Positions 34,348 through 44,513 of a stretch of DNA of 64,000 nucleotides are shown one piece after another. A program made the position numbers and the translations under genes. Location of the stretch: the NCBI RefSeq assembly GCF_900115865.1, contig NZ_FOXY01000004.1, forward strand, positions 1 to 64,000, in the 5' to 3' direction. The notes under the pieces are model-generated. The model worked only from the letters and a program-made list of their open reading frames with translations. It had not been told where the DNA came from and made no database searches. Source of the DNA: Donghicola eburneus (GTDB lineage Bacteria > Pseudomonadota > Alphaproteobacteria > Rhodobacterales > Rhodobacteraceae). The first letter of the stretch is position 1; every line of letters starts with the position of its first letter.

Positions 34348-37203
34348 TTAGTGATCCTCGCTCTTGGGCAGGCGCGATGGGTTGATGTCCATCGGGTATT
34401 CATCAGGCACATCACCGCGGCGGTAAGCCAGACGCGACAGGCTTTCCAGTGTCAGCATGACAGCGCCAACAACCGCGAGGAACACCCCAAGGTCAAAGCC
34501 CATGGCCGTCGCCAGCTCGAACTTCTCCAGCGGCGGGAACTGGAAGTACCCGTAATCACTGGTCAGGAACGGCATGTTGTTAAAGAACGCCCCGATGCCC
34601 GTGATCGCTGCGATGATCACACCGCTCGCGATCGTGGCGTGGTAGGGATAGCGCTGACGCTGGTCAGCCCAGTCATAGCCCGACGCCATGTACTGCATCA
34701 GCAGCGCAATAGCCACGACCAGACCGGCGACGAAGCCGCCCCCTGGATCATTGTGACCCCGCAAGAAGATGTAGACGCCCACCATGATCGCGATGGGCAG
34801 CAGCAGACGGGTCGCGACCACCATCATCAGCGGGTGCTCGTCGCCCGCGACGGGATGGTTCGGCGTACGCTCCAGCAAGCTCAGGCGCACTTTGGACCCC
34901 AAGAGCCCTTCGGTCACGCCATAGATGATCAGAGCGGCGATCCCCAGAACGGTGATCTCGCCAAAGGTATCAAAGCCACGGAAGTCCACGAGGATAACGT
35001 TCACCACGTTATCCCCGCCACCCAGATCGTGGCTGTTGGCCAGATGGTATTCCGCGATCGAGGGCATCGCAAAGTCGGTCAGCATCACGGTATAAGCTAG
35101 CGCGGCGACTGCCACCCCAACACCGCCCGCGATGATCAGGTCGCGTGCCTTACGCGCTGTGCTGCTCTCACGCGGCGTGAATTCCGGCAGGAAGTTCAGC
35201 GCCAGCAGCAGCAAGACGATGGTCACAACCTCGACCGACAACTGGGTCAAGGCAAGGTCAGGCGCGGACAGGTAGTTAAACGACAGCGAAATCACGACGC
35301 CGATGATCCCCAGCACGACCAGCGCCAACAGGCGATGACGGTGATAGAAGACAGTGACGCCTGTACCAACGATCAGCGCAAACCACGCAATGATCGGAAT
35401 GATGTCAGCCTGCATCGGCTCGCGCGGCAGGCTTACACCTTGGCCACCGGTAAAGGCATGCCACGAGGCCAGAACCGCAAAGACAAAGAAGATCGCCGCA
35501 TAGCGGGTCAGCTTGCCATCGTGCAGGGTTCCGGTGATCCAAGCCGCAGCGGACGATACAGCGCCCACGATAGCATCAAAGATAACCTTGGCATCGGGAC
35601 GGGGCACCGCATGCCACAGTCCGTTGGCCGGCCGGTACAGCGCCAACAGCACCAGACCACCCAGAACAGCGATTCCCGACATGTAGAGTGCAGGTGTCAC
35701 GCCATGCCACAACTTCAGATGCGCATGGGGATGCGCACCATTGCCCATCACAGACGCAGCGGTCGTATCGACCAGCGGACCCACCAGCGCTTGGCTAAAG
35801 AGACCGATCATCACCACCAGAATGGCAAGGAACGCAGGCGACAGCCACATGCCGAACGGCGGATCGTGGGGCTTGTGCGGATAGTCATCACGCACAGGGC
35901 CGAACCAAGTGTGGATCAGCAGGCGGAACGAATACGCAACCGAGAACAGCGCGCCCAAGGTCGCCAGCGCAGGCACCAGCCAGTGATTGTCCCCCAGATA
36001 GGTGTGCGCAGCCGCCTCGAGCATCATTTCTTTGGACAGGAAGCCGTTGAACGGCGGAATGCCCGCCATCGACAGAGACGCCACAGCCGAAATGATAAAG
36101 GTGATCGGCATCAAGTGCCGCAAGCCGCCCAATCGGGTGATGTCGCGCGTATGCGCCTCGTGATCGACAATGCCAGCGGTCATAAAGAGCGAAGCCTTGA
36201 AGGTCGCGTGGTTGATGATGTGGAACACAGCGCCGATTACAGCCGCTTCGGTGCTAAAGCCCAGCAGCATGGTGATCAGGCCCAGATGGCTGACGGTCGA
36301 GTAGGCCAACAGCCCCTTCAGGTCATTCTGGAAGATGCCGATCAGCGCGCCCAAGACCATTGTGATCAGACCCGCCAGCGTGACGATCCAGAACCATTCC
36401 GCGGTGCCAGACATCACGGGATACAGGCGCGCCATCAAGAACAGGCCCGCCTTCACCATGGTAGCCGAGTGCAGATAGGCCGACACAGGCGTCGGCGCAG
36501 CCATCGCGCGCGGCAGCCAGAAGTGGAAGGGGAATTGCGCAGACTTGGTGAACGCACCCAAAAGGATCAGCAACAGCGCCGGAACGTACAGCGGGTCCGC
36601 TTGGATCAGATCGCGCTTTTCCAAAAGCTCGGTCAGCTCGTAGGTGCCCGCGATATTCCCGAGCATCAGCATGCCGCCGATTAGGGCCAAACCGCCCATG
36701 CCGGTCACAGTCAGAGCCATCCGTGCGCCTTGGCGCCCTTCGGGCAGGTGCTTCCAATAACCGATCAGCAGGAAGGACGACAGCGAGGTCAGCTCCCAGA
36801 AAACCAGCAAAAGCAAGATGTTATCCGACAGGACAATCCCCACCATCGCGCCTTGGAACAGCAGGAGGTAGGTGTAGAAGTTCCCCATCGGGTCTTTCGT
36901 GGACAGATAGAACCGAGCGTACAGGATGATCAAACACCCGATACCCAGGATCAGCGTCCCGAAAAGCAGCCCCAAACCATCAAGGTAGAAACTAGCGTTA
37001 AGACCAAGCGCAGGCATCCATTCGACCGAGGCCGTGATCACTTCGCCCCGCAGCACGGCGGGGGCATGGACCAACAGGCCAATCAATGCGGACAGAGAGA
37101 TAATACCCGTCCAGGTCGAACAGGTATTCCGCCCCGCCTGGATCATCAGGCCGGGCAGCAAAGCGCCAATGAAGGGTAGAGCAGCGATCAGAAAGAGTGA
37201 CAC
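34348..37203 (-). CDS. phaAB: Fused Mrp/Pha antiporter subunits A and B
   Basis: A 951-residue fusion that marks this as a group 2 (Pha-type) Mrp antiporter, moving K+ or Na+ out in exchange for H+. Residues ~1-780 are the NuoL-like A part: FWELTSLSSFLLIGYW, TKSAQFPFHFWLPRAMAAPTPVSAYLHSATMVKAG and the C-terminal MrpA extension. Residues ~800-935 are the B part (RGHNDPGGGFVAGLVVAIALLMQYMASG). The start is a GTG at 37203 with GAGGG about 12 bases upstream, a loose fit, so a nearby start is possible. First gene of phaABCDEFG-selD. The ion cannot be deduced; salt or pH tolerance is the likely role. Confidence 0.95.
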   Translation of the reverse strand: MSLFLIAALPFIGALLPGLMIQAGRNTCSTWTGIISLSALIGLLVHAPAVLRGEVITASVEWMPALGLNASFYLDGLGLLFGTLILGIGCLIILYARFYLSTKDPMGNFYTYLLLFQGAMVGIVLSDNILLLLVFWELTSLSSFLLIGYWKHLPEGRQGARMALTVTGMGGLALIGGMLMLGNIAGTYELTELLEKRDLIQADPLYVPALLLILLGAFTKSAQFPFHFWLPRAMAAPTPVSAYLHSATMVKAGLFLMARLYPVMSGTAEWFWIVTLAGLITMVLGALIGIFQNDLKGLLAYSTVSHLGLITMLLGFSTEAAVIGAVFHIINHATFKASLFMTAGIVDHEAHTRDITRLGGLRHLMPITFIISAVASLSMAGIPPFNGFLSKEMMLEAAAHTYLGDNHWLVPALATLGALFSVAYSFRLLIHTWFGPVRDDYPHKPHDPPFGMWLSPAFLAILVVMIGLFSQALVGPLVDTTAASVMGNGAHPHAHLKLWHGVTPALYMSGIAVLGGLVLLALYRPANGLWHAVPRPDAKVIFDAIVGAVSSAAAWITGTLHDGKLTRYAAIFFVFAVLASWHAFTGGQGVSLPREPMQADIIPIIAWFALIVGTGVTVFYHRHRLLALVVLGIIGVVISLSFNYLSAPDLALTQLSVEVVTIVLLLLALNFLPEFTPRESSTARKARDLIIAGGVGVAVAALAYTVMLTDFAMPSIAEYHLANSHDLGGGDNVVNVILVDFRGFDTFGEITVLGIAALIIYGVTEGLLGSKVRLSLLERTPNHPVAGDEHPLMMVVATRLLLPIAIMVGVYIFLRGHNDPGGGFVAGLVVAIALLMQYMASGYDWADQRQRYPYHATIASGVIIAAITGIGAFFNNMPFLTSDYGYFQFPPLEKFELATAMGFDLGVFLAVVGAVMLTLESLSRLAYRRGDVPDEYPMDINPSRLPKSEDH

Positions 37204-37331
37204 CGGGGCTGGACCCTCAATTAGTTGCAGTTAGCAGTTTGGTTAGCAGGGTACCCGCCTGCCTTCAATCTAAACGGAAACTATTCGTATCACTCTAAAC
37301 GTCAAATTTACTGACCGGCGTTATCAAAAGA

Positions 37332-40300
37332 TTAATAATCCCGCTCAAAGAAAATCCCGACGCTACTCTGGCCATCGTTATCCACACCACCGCGCGCCGT
37401 AACTGACGGACTGATATCGATATTCAGGTTCAACTCGGTCTGCCCCGTCGCCCCCACGGTGACATCGGTGTAGACGTTGTCAGAGATGTACTTGCCCGCC
37501 CGCAGCGCCGCATTGCCCTGTTCATCCGTGGTCACATCCAGATCATCCAGATCAAAGCCCTGACGCAATCTAGAGACGATCCCCTCGCCGCCGCGTCCAG
37601 CTAGAACCGCCACCGCATTTGCGAGTTGCAGCGCCTGGAAGGCAGACAGGCGGCTCATGTCACGACCGAACAGCAGCTGTGCCAAAACCTCGTCCTCGGG
37701 CAATTCCGGAGAAGAGCTAAAGGACACCTCGGGCGACGATGCTTCACCGTCTACGATGATATAGGTCATCACATCGCCTTGCTCGGTCTCGACCACCAGT
37801 CGGATTACAGGAACCAAGGCCCCTTCAAGGCTGATATACCCTTCGTCAAAGTCAAAGCGTTGCCCCAGCAACAGCAAGCGCCCGCGCACCAAATCGAAAC
37901 GACCAATCGGGATGATATTCGCTGTCGTGCCGGTCAGACGGATTTGCCCCCCAAGCTCGGCATCTAGCCCACGACCACGGACAAAAATACGCGATGGCGC
38001 GCTGATCGTGACATCCAGCGGAATGGCGATGCCGGGGCCTTCGTCTGCGGCTTCTGGGGTCGCTGTCGTCGACAGCCCTGCTTTGTCCAAGGTCCGACGC
38101 ACGTCAGCCGGCGTCCCTAGATGCTCAATATCCGGAATACTGCCTGCCGCGCCCGCGCCCGTTTCGGGAATACGCAGTTCAGCTTCGCTCAGAGTAATGT
38201 CCCCAGACAGGCGTCCACCATCCAGAGCAGGACCCCGAAACCGCAAATCGCCGCCCAAAGTTGCCTCGTACAGACCCGGATCGACCAAGGTCAGATCCAC
38301 GATCGAGACATTGGCATCAACGTTGTAATTGCCGGTCAGCCCTACGGTGCCGCTCACCCCAATGCTGCCCCCCTGACTGTTGCTTGCGTTCAGGTCCAGG
38401 CGCACCTGATTGCCACCAAGTGTCGCGGTGCCGCCGATATTATTCAGCGTAATGCCCGACGACGGCTCGGAAAACAGCCCGTCCGACAGGGTCACGGTCC
38501 CGCTCAGCGCATCCAGACCCGCAGGCCCCCGTAGCGCCAGATCGAACCGCGCGTCTCCCGACACGCGTCGCGGTGCGATCATCGGATTGGCCAGTCCCAA
38601 GGGCACACCGCCGGTTGCCGTCAGGTCCAGATTTCCGTTGCTCAGGATCGCGCCGTCCACATTCGCCGTCATCCCCGCAGGGCCGGTCAGCGTGGCATCA
38701 ATCGTCGTGGTATCAGCGTCGCCACCCACTTGAGCATTCACCGTGACAGGGCCAGAGAAGTCACCGTTGATCCGCCCCACATCAGGGACACGTGCATCCG
38801 CGGTCAGGGATTTGCCCTCTTCGGTCAGGGACCCGCTCGCTGTCAGGTTAAGGTTACCAGCGTCCAGCGACAGACGCTCGATGGTGATGTTGCTCCCGTC
38901 ACGGATCACATGGGTGTCCAGATCGAACCGCCCCGCCAGCACGCCGTTGATATGCGGGTCCCCCAGATCAAGGCCGCTCCCCGATCCGGTCACCGTCACA
39001 TCCGCCGTGGTCGCAGACACTGTGCCATCCACATCGAGTTGCGCAGCCCCGCGCAACTGACGACCCGCCAAGCCAGAGAACCGCGAGGCATCCCGCACAT
39101 TCGCCGTCAGATCGACTGTGGCAATCTGTGTTTCCATATCCACTGACACATCGCCCGAGGCCCCGTAATCCGCCCCCTGCAAGCGCAGCGGGTCCAGCAC
39201 CAAGGGATTGCCATCAGCGTAATCAAACGAAGTTTGGAAACTGACCTCCTGCCCCAAAGCCTGCGCCAGCGCAGCATCTTGAAGTCTCAGACCCGTCAGC
39301 GCCGCATCGATCGACCCACGCACGGCTTCTACAATGCCGTTCTCGCCTTGCGCGTAGCTTCCAGATCCCTTGATCAGCGCCTCGGCCACCGCCCCCAGCG
39401 GATGGTTCACGCCGCTCAGGTCTGTGTCGATGTTCCAGCGTCCATCTCCGGCGCTCAGGTCGATTTTGCCTCCCGACATTGCCAATTGGTCCTCGCCCAA
39501 GGGGATCACCAATCCGCTCGGTCCGCTCAGAACTCCGTCCACTGACAGGGATTTCAGGATCGCGCCCGACAGAACAATGTCACCGTCCAAAGCTGCCCGG
39601 CCAGAACCGCCCCGACCCAACCGGCTGAAATCTTTGACAAAGGTGTTAAACTCGAAATTCGTCTCCGCGCTGCCGATAGTGCCATTCGCCTGCACCCGCG
39701 CGCCGTCCGTGTTCGCCAGCAGTTCGTCAATCGTCAGGCCCGTTTCATCGCGGCGTGCCACGACAGACAGACTGCCATCGCCGCCCACCAGACCGTCCAG
39801 CATCTCTTGGCCGATCTCCAGCGCCCGCGCGTCCCCCGTCGCCCGCAGGTCAAAGGCACCGGACAAGGGCACCACCGTCCCCGACACCGCAAACTCGGCT
39901 GCGCCATCCAGATCGAAGCCCGCTATCTCTCGCGCTTTGGACAGATCATCCGCAGTCACGTTCAGGTCGAGCTTGGTGTCATATCCGCTCTCCAGACCAT
40001 CAATCGTCGCAGACCCCGTGGCCACAAAGGCTAGCGCGTTGATCGCCAAATCGCTCAGATCCAAGGGCTGTCCCTCGACCGCAGTCAAGCTGACACCACC
40101 CGTCACCTGTGGCCCCAATAGCGCCTGAAGCGCCGCGTCGGTCATTTGCAGGTCCGTCGTCTCGAAATCAAAGCGGGCAGTCACCGTCTGGGGCGTATTC
40201 TCGTCCGCCGGTGTGATCTGTCCTCGACCTGTCAGAACTGCTTTGGGCAGGGTCACAGCCGCTTGGTTGAGGCCGTTCAGCACCACCTCGCCCTGCCAAT

Positions 40301-41390
40301 CCGCGCTCGACGCGGCATCGTGGTTCACATCGAGCGTCACACTTTTAACAGTGACATCCTCGGCCAAGGTCAGGGGCGATCCATCCGGTGCCCGCAAGGA
40401 ACCTTCGAGTTCAATGCTCTGGGGCAGACCCGAGGGCCCGATCACAGCCGCGCCCTGTACATTGGCGGCGCGCGCCTCGATCAACAGATTATCGAGCGTG
40501 AGAGTGCCATCATCCGCCTTGGCCGCCGAAGCGACAACCCGCGCATCATTCCCCAGCAAATCGTGGTAAAGCGGCTCGACCAAGGGGCGCAGATCGCCCC
40601 CCAGATCGACGTCCAATGCCTGTCCGCGCAGGGTCACCTGCCCGCCCAAACGCAGCGAACTGTCGGTCCGCAGCGCAATATCCACCGTCAGATCGTCTGC
40701 AGGCCCCTCGCCTTCGATCCGCAGATCAATGCTTGGGTTTTGCGGAATACCCGCCAAGGTCGCTACGATCCCGCCCGCATCCTCTGACGCGGCCACCAAA
40801 ATAGAGGCCGTATTTTCGCCAGGATCATAGGCCAGATCGACTTCGAACTGACCGTTCGGGCCGTCCGTACGTTCCGCGTTTAGGGAAACAGTGCCCGCTC
40901 CATTGGCCAGTTGTGCCGACCCACTCAGGGTCATAACCGCGTCCTGACCAATCACATCGGCGCCCAAAGCCGCACGATCCACCTGCAATGTGTCGACATT
41001 CACCGACACAGGCAGATCCGGCAGAGAAAACGCCGTCGCCTCGGGTGCGGGAACATCAACCTCGTTCGAGATCGGTTTGCGCGGCATCGAGATGCTCTCG
41101 GCGGACAGCTCGTTCACCTCGATCCGGCCCCGCAGCAGGGCCGCGCGGCTCCAATCCAGCGCCAGTCCTGTCGCATCCAGCCACACGCCCTGATCGTCCG
41201 CGATGGTCAAACGGTCGATGGTCGCGCGGGAGCTAAGCGCGCCCTCGAACCCTTCGATCCGAACCTCGCGTCCAGCTCCGGACAAAGTGTCCTGCAACAG
41301 CCGCTCTAGGTAGCCTTGGCCGTCGTCATCCTGCGCCACTGCCCCAACGGGCAGCAGCAGCACCAAAAATGCTGCAAATATCCGTCTCAA
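37332..41390 (-). CDS. tamB: Translocation and assembly module subunit TamB
   Basis: A 1352-residue AsmA-like protein bridging inner membrane and outer membrane. A signal/anchor helix occupies residues 1-19 (MRRIFAAFLVLLLPVGAVA). A very long beta-taco-type stretch of repeating 20-30-residue beta units follows. The conserved DUF490 domain lies at the end (~1030-1352), with TANIIPIGRFDLVRGRLLLL and QRFDFDEGYISLEG. It ends in an aromatic FFERDY, as if to engage a barrel. It overlaps tamA by 4 bases. With TamA it supports assembly of outer-membrane proteins or lipid transport between membranes. Confidence 0.93.
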   Translation of the reverse strand: MRRIFAAFLVLLLPVGAVAQDDDGQGYLERLLQDTLSGAGREVRIEGFEGALSSRATIDRLTIADDQGVWLDATGLALDWSRAALLRGRIEVNELSAESISMPRKPISNEVDVPAPEATAFSLPDLPVSVNVDTLQVDRAALGADVIGQDAVMTLSGSAQLANGAGTVSLNAERTDGPNGQFEVDLAYDPGENTASILVAASEDAGGIVATLAGIPQNPSIDLRIEGEGPADDLTVDIALRTDSSLRLGGQVTLRGQALDVDLGGDLRPLVEPLYHDLLGNDARVVASAAKADDGTLTLDNLLIEARAANVQGAAVIGPSGLPQSIELEGSLRAPDGSPLTLAEDVTVKSVTLDVNHDAASSADWQGEVVLNGLNQAAVTLPKAVLTGRGQITPADENTPQTVTARFDFETTDLQMTDAALQALLGPQVTGGVSLTAVEGQPLDLSDLAINALAFVATGSATIDGLESGYDTKLDLNVTADDLSKAREIAGFDLDGAAEFAVSGTVVPLSGAFDLRATGDARALEIGQEMLDGLVGGDGSLSVVARRDETGLTIDELLANTDGARVQANGTIGSAETNFEFNTFVKDFSRLGRGGSGRAALDGDIVLSGAILKSLSVDGVLSGPSGLVIPLGEDQLAMSGGKIDLSAGDGRWNIDTDLSGVNHPLGAVAEALIKGSGSYAQGENGIVEAVRGSIDAALTGLRLQDAALAQALGQEVSFQTSFDYADGNPLVLDPLRLQGADYGASGDVSVDMETQIATVDLTANVRDASRFSGLAGRQLRGAAQLDVDGTVSATTADVTVTGSGSGLDLGDPHINGVLAGRFDLDTHVIRDGSNITIERLSLDAGNLNLTASGSLTEEGKSLTADARVPDVGRINGDFSGPVTVNAQVGGDADTTTIDATLTGPAGMTANVDGAILSNGNLDLTATGGVPLGLANPMIAPRRVSGDARFDLALRGPAGLDALSGTVTLSDGLFSEPSSGITLNNIGGTATLGGNQVRLDLNASNSQGGSIGVSGTVGLTGNYNVDANVSIVDLTLVDPGLYEATLGGDLRFRGPALDGGRLSGDITLSEAELRIPETGAGAAGSIPDIEHLGTPADVRRTLDKAGLSTTATPEAADEGPGIAIPLDVTISAPSRIFVRGRGLDAELGGQIRLTGTTANIIPIGRFDLVRGRLLLLGQRFDFDEGYISLEGALVPVIRLVVETEQGDVMTYIIVDGEASSPEVSFSSSPELPEDEVLAQLLFGRDMSRLSAFQALQLANAVAVLAGRGGEGIVSRLRQGFDLDDLDVTTDEQGNAALRAGKYISDNVYTDVTVGATGQTELNLNIDISPSVTARGGVDNDGQSSVGIFFERDY

Positions 41391-43165
41391 AACGCCTGTC
41401 CGATCCCGATATAGATTTCGTATTCACGGCCAATGTCATCACCGCTCATTGGCGTCGCGACGTCCAGTCGCAAGGGGCCGATAGGTGTGTTGTACCGCAC
41501 GCCGATCCCTGCACCCGCGTGGTCCTCGCCCTCGGTGTCCAGCCCCAGCTCGCCACCGACAAAGCCATAATCGACAAAGCCAACCGCGCTGATCGCGTCC
41601 GTGATGCCCTGACGCAGCTCTAGGGACGCCCCAAGGAAGCTCGCCCCGCCGCCGTCATTATAGCCCAGCGATTGGTAGTTCTGGCCGCGGACGGTGCCCC
41701 CGCCCCCCGAATAGAACTGGAAGTCCGCGGGAACATCCTCGGCCTTGGCGCCCTCGATAAAGCCAAGCTGACCGCGCAGGGCAAACACCGTTGTTTCGGT
41801 CGCGCTGAAATACGTTCGCGCATCAAAAGTCGATCGGATGCCCTCTGGCGAGTCATTCAGCCCGTAAAAAGGCATGACCTCACCGCTTAGATAATAGCCG
41901 CCCACGGCGTTGCTGCCGCCTTCGCGCTTGTCATAAGTGGCCGAGACTGGGAACAGCAGTTGGCTGTAGCTGGTCTCGCCATCGCTGTCCTCAATCGTGG
42001 CGCGGCGGAACGCGACACCGTATTGCACGGTCAGATCATCGCTCGCACGGCGCAGGATACCGACATCGGTCCGGAACTGGTCGCTGTTATACTCTGGCTC
42101 GTTCATGCGCTCCAACGCGGTCTGCACGAACAAGATATTGCGCGGGTCAAAGGTCGCCGGACGTTCGAAACGGGTGGTCAGGTTTACGTCCTCGCCCCCA
42201 GTGGTTCCGCCGATCCCTGCGACCTCGACGTCAAACCGCAGCTTTTCCGCGCCACCAAGGATGTTGCGGTGCATCCAGAAGCTGGACAGCGTCACCCCCT
42301 CGTCCGAGATCAGCTCCGCCCCGAACCCAAAGCGTCGTGGCTTGGCTTCGACCACATTCACCGTAAAGTCGAGCGTATCGCCATCGCGGATCTCGTCCGC
42401 CTCGCGCATGGCAACAGCGCTGAACGCACCGGTATTGCGCAAGCGTGTCGACGCATCTGCGACCAAAGCGGGATCATAAATCTCGCCGCGCGGCAGCCCC
42501 GCGATTGCGCGGATACGCTCTTCGCGCACATTACGGTTATTTTCGACGGCCAAACGGCCAAACCGCAGCTGCGGCCCCGTTGTAATCCCCAGTGACACAT
42601 CAAGCGCTTCGGCAGGGTGATCTGCCACAATGCGCTGTCCGGTCAGGTCTGCTTTCGCGTAGCCCACCTCGCGCCATGCATCCACGGCGTCCTGACCGGT
42701 GCTGCGGATTACATCCAGACGCGCATCTTGGCCGCGCGCGAACTCTGCGGGCGGTTCGGTGCCGTCGGGCAACGGCCCCACCTCTGCCTCTCGGAACACA
42801 AAGCGTGGTCCGGTCTCGACAGTGATCTGGGCTGACTGAAATTCTGCTGGCAACCGGAACGGGTTCAGCTGGCTGGCCTCGTTGCCATCCAGCCGCACAC
42901 TGACGTTCGGTCCATAATAGCCCTCTTCGTACAGAACACCCACGATGGTGTTGTACTCCGCCAAGGCCGCAGCGGCGTAATCTTGCGCCGTCACATCTTC
43001 GGTCTCGTTTGCCGCATAGAGGCGCGACGCAGTCCGCAGACGGTCTTCTAATGCGTCATCCCCGCCCGATACGGAGAGATCGATATCAATCGCAGGCCAA
43101 GCTGCAGTCGTGAAAAGCGCTGTCAAAACCGCGCTCGAAAATACTGAACGAAAAAGTCTATCCAT
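41387..43165 (-). CDS. tamA: Outer membrane protein TamA (BamA/Omp85 family)
   Basis: A 592-residue Omp85-family barrel. Signal peptide ~1-25 (VLTALFTTAAWPA). Three POTRA domains span roughly 30-280; the third includes VENNRNVREERIRAIAGLPRGEIYDPA. The 16-strand barrel follows and ends in Phe (EIYIGIGQAF). The VRG motif of the L6 loop is GGGTVRGQNYQSLGY. ATG 43165 with AGGTG 7 bases upstream gives a proper signal peptide; the frame extends 20 codons upstream without one. Fourth base overlap with tamB. Confidence 0.93.
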   Translation of the reverse strand: MDRLFRSVFSSAVLTALFTTAAWPAIDIDLSVSGGDDALEDRLRTASRLYAANETEDVTAQDYAAAALAEYNTIVGVLYEEGYYGPNVSVRLDGNEASQLNPFRLPAEFQSAQITVETGPRFVFREAEVGPLPDGTEPPAEFARGQDARLDVIRSTGQDAVDAWREVGYAKADLTGQRIVADHPAEALDVSLGITTGPQLRFGRLAVENNRNVREERIRAIAGLPRGEIYDPALVADASTRLRNTGAFSAVAMREADEIRDGDTLDFTVNVVEAKPRRFGFGAELISDEGVTLSSFWMHRNILGGAEKLRFDVEVAGIGGTTGGEDVNLTTRFERPATFDPRNILFVQTALERMNEPEYNSDQFRTDVGILRRASDDLTVQYGVAFRRATIEDSDGETSYSQLLFPVSATYDKREGGSNAVGGYYLSGEVMPFYGLNDSPEGIRSTFDARTYFSATETTVFALRGQLGFIEGAKAEDVPADFQFYSGGGGTVRGQNYQSLGYNDGGGASFLGASLELRQGITDAISAVGFVDYGFVGGELGLDTEGEDHAGAGIGVRYNTPIGPLRLDVATPMSGDDIGREYEIYIGIGQAF

Positions 43166-43424
43166 CGGCCCACACCTAGTGCTCTGGGGCAGATTAGGCC
43201 AACGAAAAGAGCTTTGCACCAGCACTTCGTTGTAACAGCGGTTTCCCGCTAGATTGCCTTGCCCCTCTTCGGGCCACAGACTTTGCGTCGATCAGTCAAC
43301 ACCTGCACATCCAACAACAGCCCGCCGGGTCTCGCCCGATCCGGCGCGGCGCATCATTGCATCCATGCCGTAACTGTCTGTGCGGTCATTACTTTCCTCC
43401 CTGATCTCGTGAGCGCCCAACTGT

Positions 43425-44045
43425 TTAGAACAGGCCGGACTCTTTCGCGATCAAGGCCGCTTGGGTCCGGTTATGGACGCCGATTTTGCGGTACAGGGTT
43501 TTGACGTGCAGCTTAACAGTGGGCTCACGAACGTCCAGATTGCGAGCAATCTCTTTGTTCGACAGGCCGCCGCTCAGACCTTCGAGAACCTGCATCTCAC
43601 GACGCGACAGTTGCGACGCCAGCGGATGGTTCTGTGCAGAGCTTTCGTCCTCTTGGGACATGAAATCCAGCGGTGCGTACTGCTCGCCCATCGCCATGAA
43701 GCGCACGGCATTTACGACACTACGGGCCGACAGGGTCTTGGGCAGGAAGCCTGCCGCATTTTCCGCCAGTGCCTGCTCGGCCACATCGCGGCTGGCCACA
43801 CCAGAGATCAGGGCAACGCGCTGGCCACCATTCATGGCTTTGACCTTTTTCAGACCTTCCAGCCCATTCATCCCGGGCATGTTGAAGTCCAGCAGGACCA
43901 GATCGAAATCGCCTTCGTCTTCGATCAACTGAACCGCGCCATCCAGATCCTCGGCGGTGCGGGTCTCGATGTTGCCTTCCTGCTTGAGGTAAAGCTCTAG
44001 GGTATCCCGAAGCAGTTCGTGGTCGTCTGCAATAAGAATACGCAT
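43425..44045 (-). CDS. LuxR/NarL-type response regulator, no adjacent kinase
   Basis: A 206-residue regulator. Receiver domain ~1-120 with Asp7-Asp8, phospho-acceptor Asp53 (LLDFNMPGMNG) and a Lys in FLPKTLSARSV. LuxR-type helix-turn-helix at ~143-200 (LSRREMQVLEGLSGGLSNKEIARNLDVREPTVKLHVKTLYRKIG). ATG 44045 with AAAAGGAA upstream starts the receiver exactly; the frame extends upstream but without a conserved sequence. No histidine kinase is adjacent. The 462-base region upstream holds inverted repeats and no gene. Target genes unknown. Confidence 0.92.
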   Translation of the reverse strand: MRILIADDHELLRDTLELYLKQEGNIETRTAEDLDGAVQLIEDEGDFDLVLLDFNMPGMNGLEGLKKVKAMNGGQRVALISGVASRDVAEQALAENAAGFLPKTLSARSVVNAVRFMAMGEQYAPLDFMSQEDESSAQNHPLASQLSRREMQVLEGLSGGLSNKEIARNLDVREPTVKLHVKTLYRKIGVHNRTQAALIAKESGLF

Positions 44046-44507
44046 TGTTTGTTCCTTTTCATTGCCGACCTGCGCGTCCCGTAAAAGGGCAAAAACCGTT
44101 ATCATTGCGCGGGTCAGAGTTTCGAAAAACCAGGAACCATCTACTCTCAACCGATAGGCCCACTATGACATAATAAGTTGCCCTTAGGAACGTATTTCAC
44201 CCAGTCGGGTCGCCCCACCATACCCCACCGCGACCGCCGAATTATCCACTGCGGATACAAAAGCATCCGGAATTAGACGTCCTTCGGGTCGTAGTAACGC
44301 CCTGAAAATCAAGTATATTTGAATTTAGGAATTTTCTTATCCGGATAGATCTACCCGACCGGTCAGGTTTTCCGCTAACATCCACAAACTTTGTTTTGCG
44401 CATACGCAAACAAAAATGGGTCTCATTTTGCAAATATCGTTCGGAGTAGATTCGGATGTCTTGTAATTACGGATTAAAACTTACGTATTGCGGATAATAC
44501 CTAAGTA
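44046..44507. other. Gene-free AT-rich region upstream of the LuxR-type regulator
   Basis: 462 bases without a convincing gene, markedly richer in A and T than the flanks, especially 44280-44507. It holds two inverted repeats, listed separately. It is upstream of the response regulator gene on the minus strand, so it is probably its promoter region, though a small RNA gene cannot be ruled out. Confidence 0.5.
44390..44414. promoter_or_regulatory. Inverted repeat, operator candidate
   Basis: TTTGTTTTGCG at 44390-44400 and CGCAAACAAA at 44405-44414 are complementary apart from one extra T, around CATA. The arms point to a dimeric regulator site. About 350 bases upstream of the response regulator start. 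Confidence 0.45.
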
Positions 44508-44513
44508 TTATCC
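44492..44513. repeat. 9-bp perfect inverted repeat over the DMT transporter's stop codon
   Basis: GGATAATAC (44492-44500) and GTATTATCC (44505-44513) are exact reverse complements around CTAA. The right arm covers the stop codon of the transporter gene. No T-run follows on the minus strand, so a protein-binding site or an RNA 3'-end structure is as likely as a terminator. Confidence 0.55.

Noticed and set aside
35335-36684. Long plus-strand frame inside phaAB
   Set aside because: Antisense to a well-conserved membrane protein; composition is Arg/Gln/His-rich as in other shadows.
43259-43504. Small plus-strand frame between tamA and the response regulator
   Set aside because: No ribosome site, no conserved feature, and it overlaps the 3' end of the response regulator gene.
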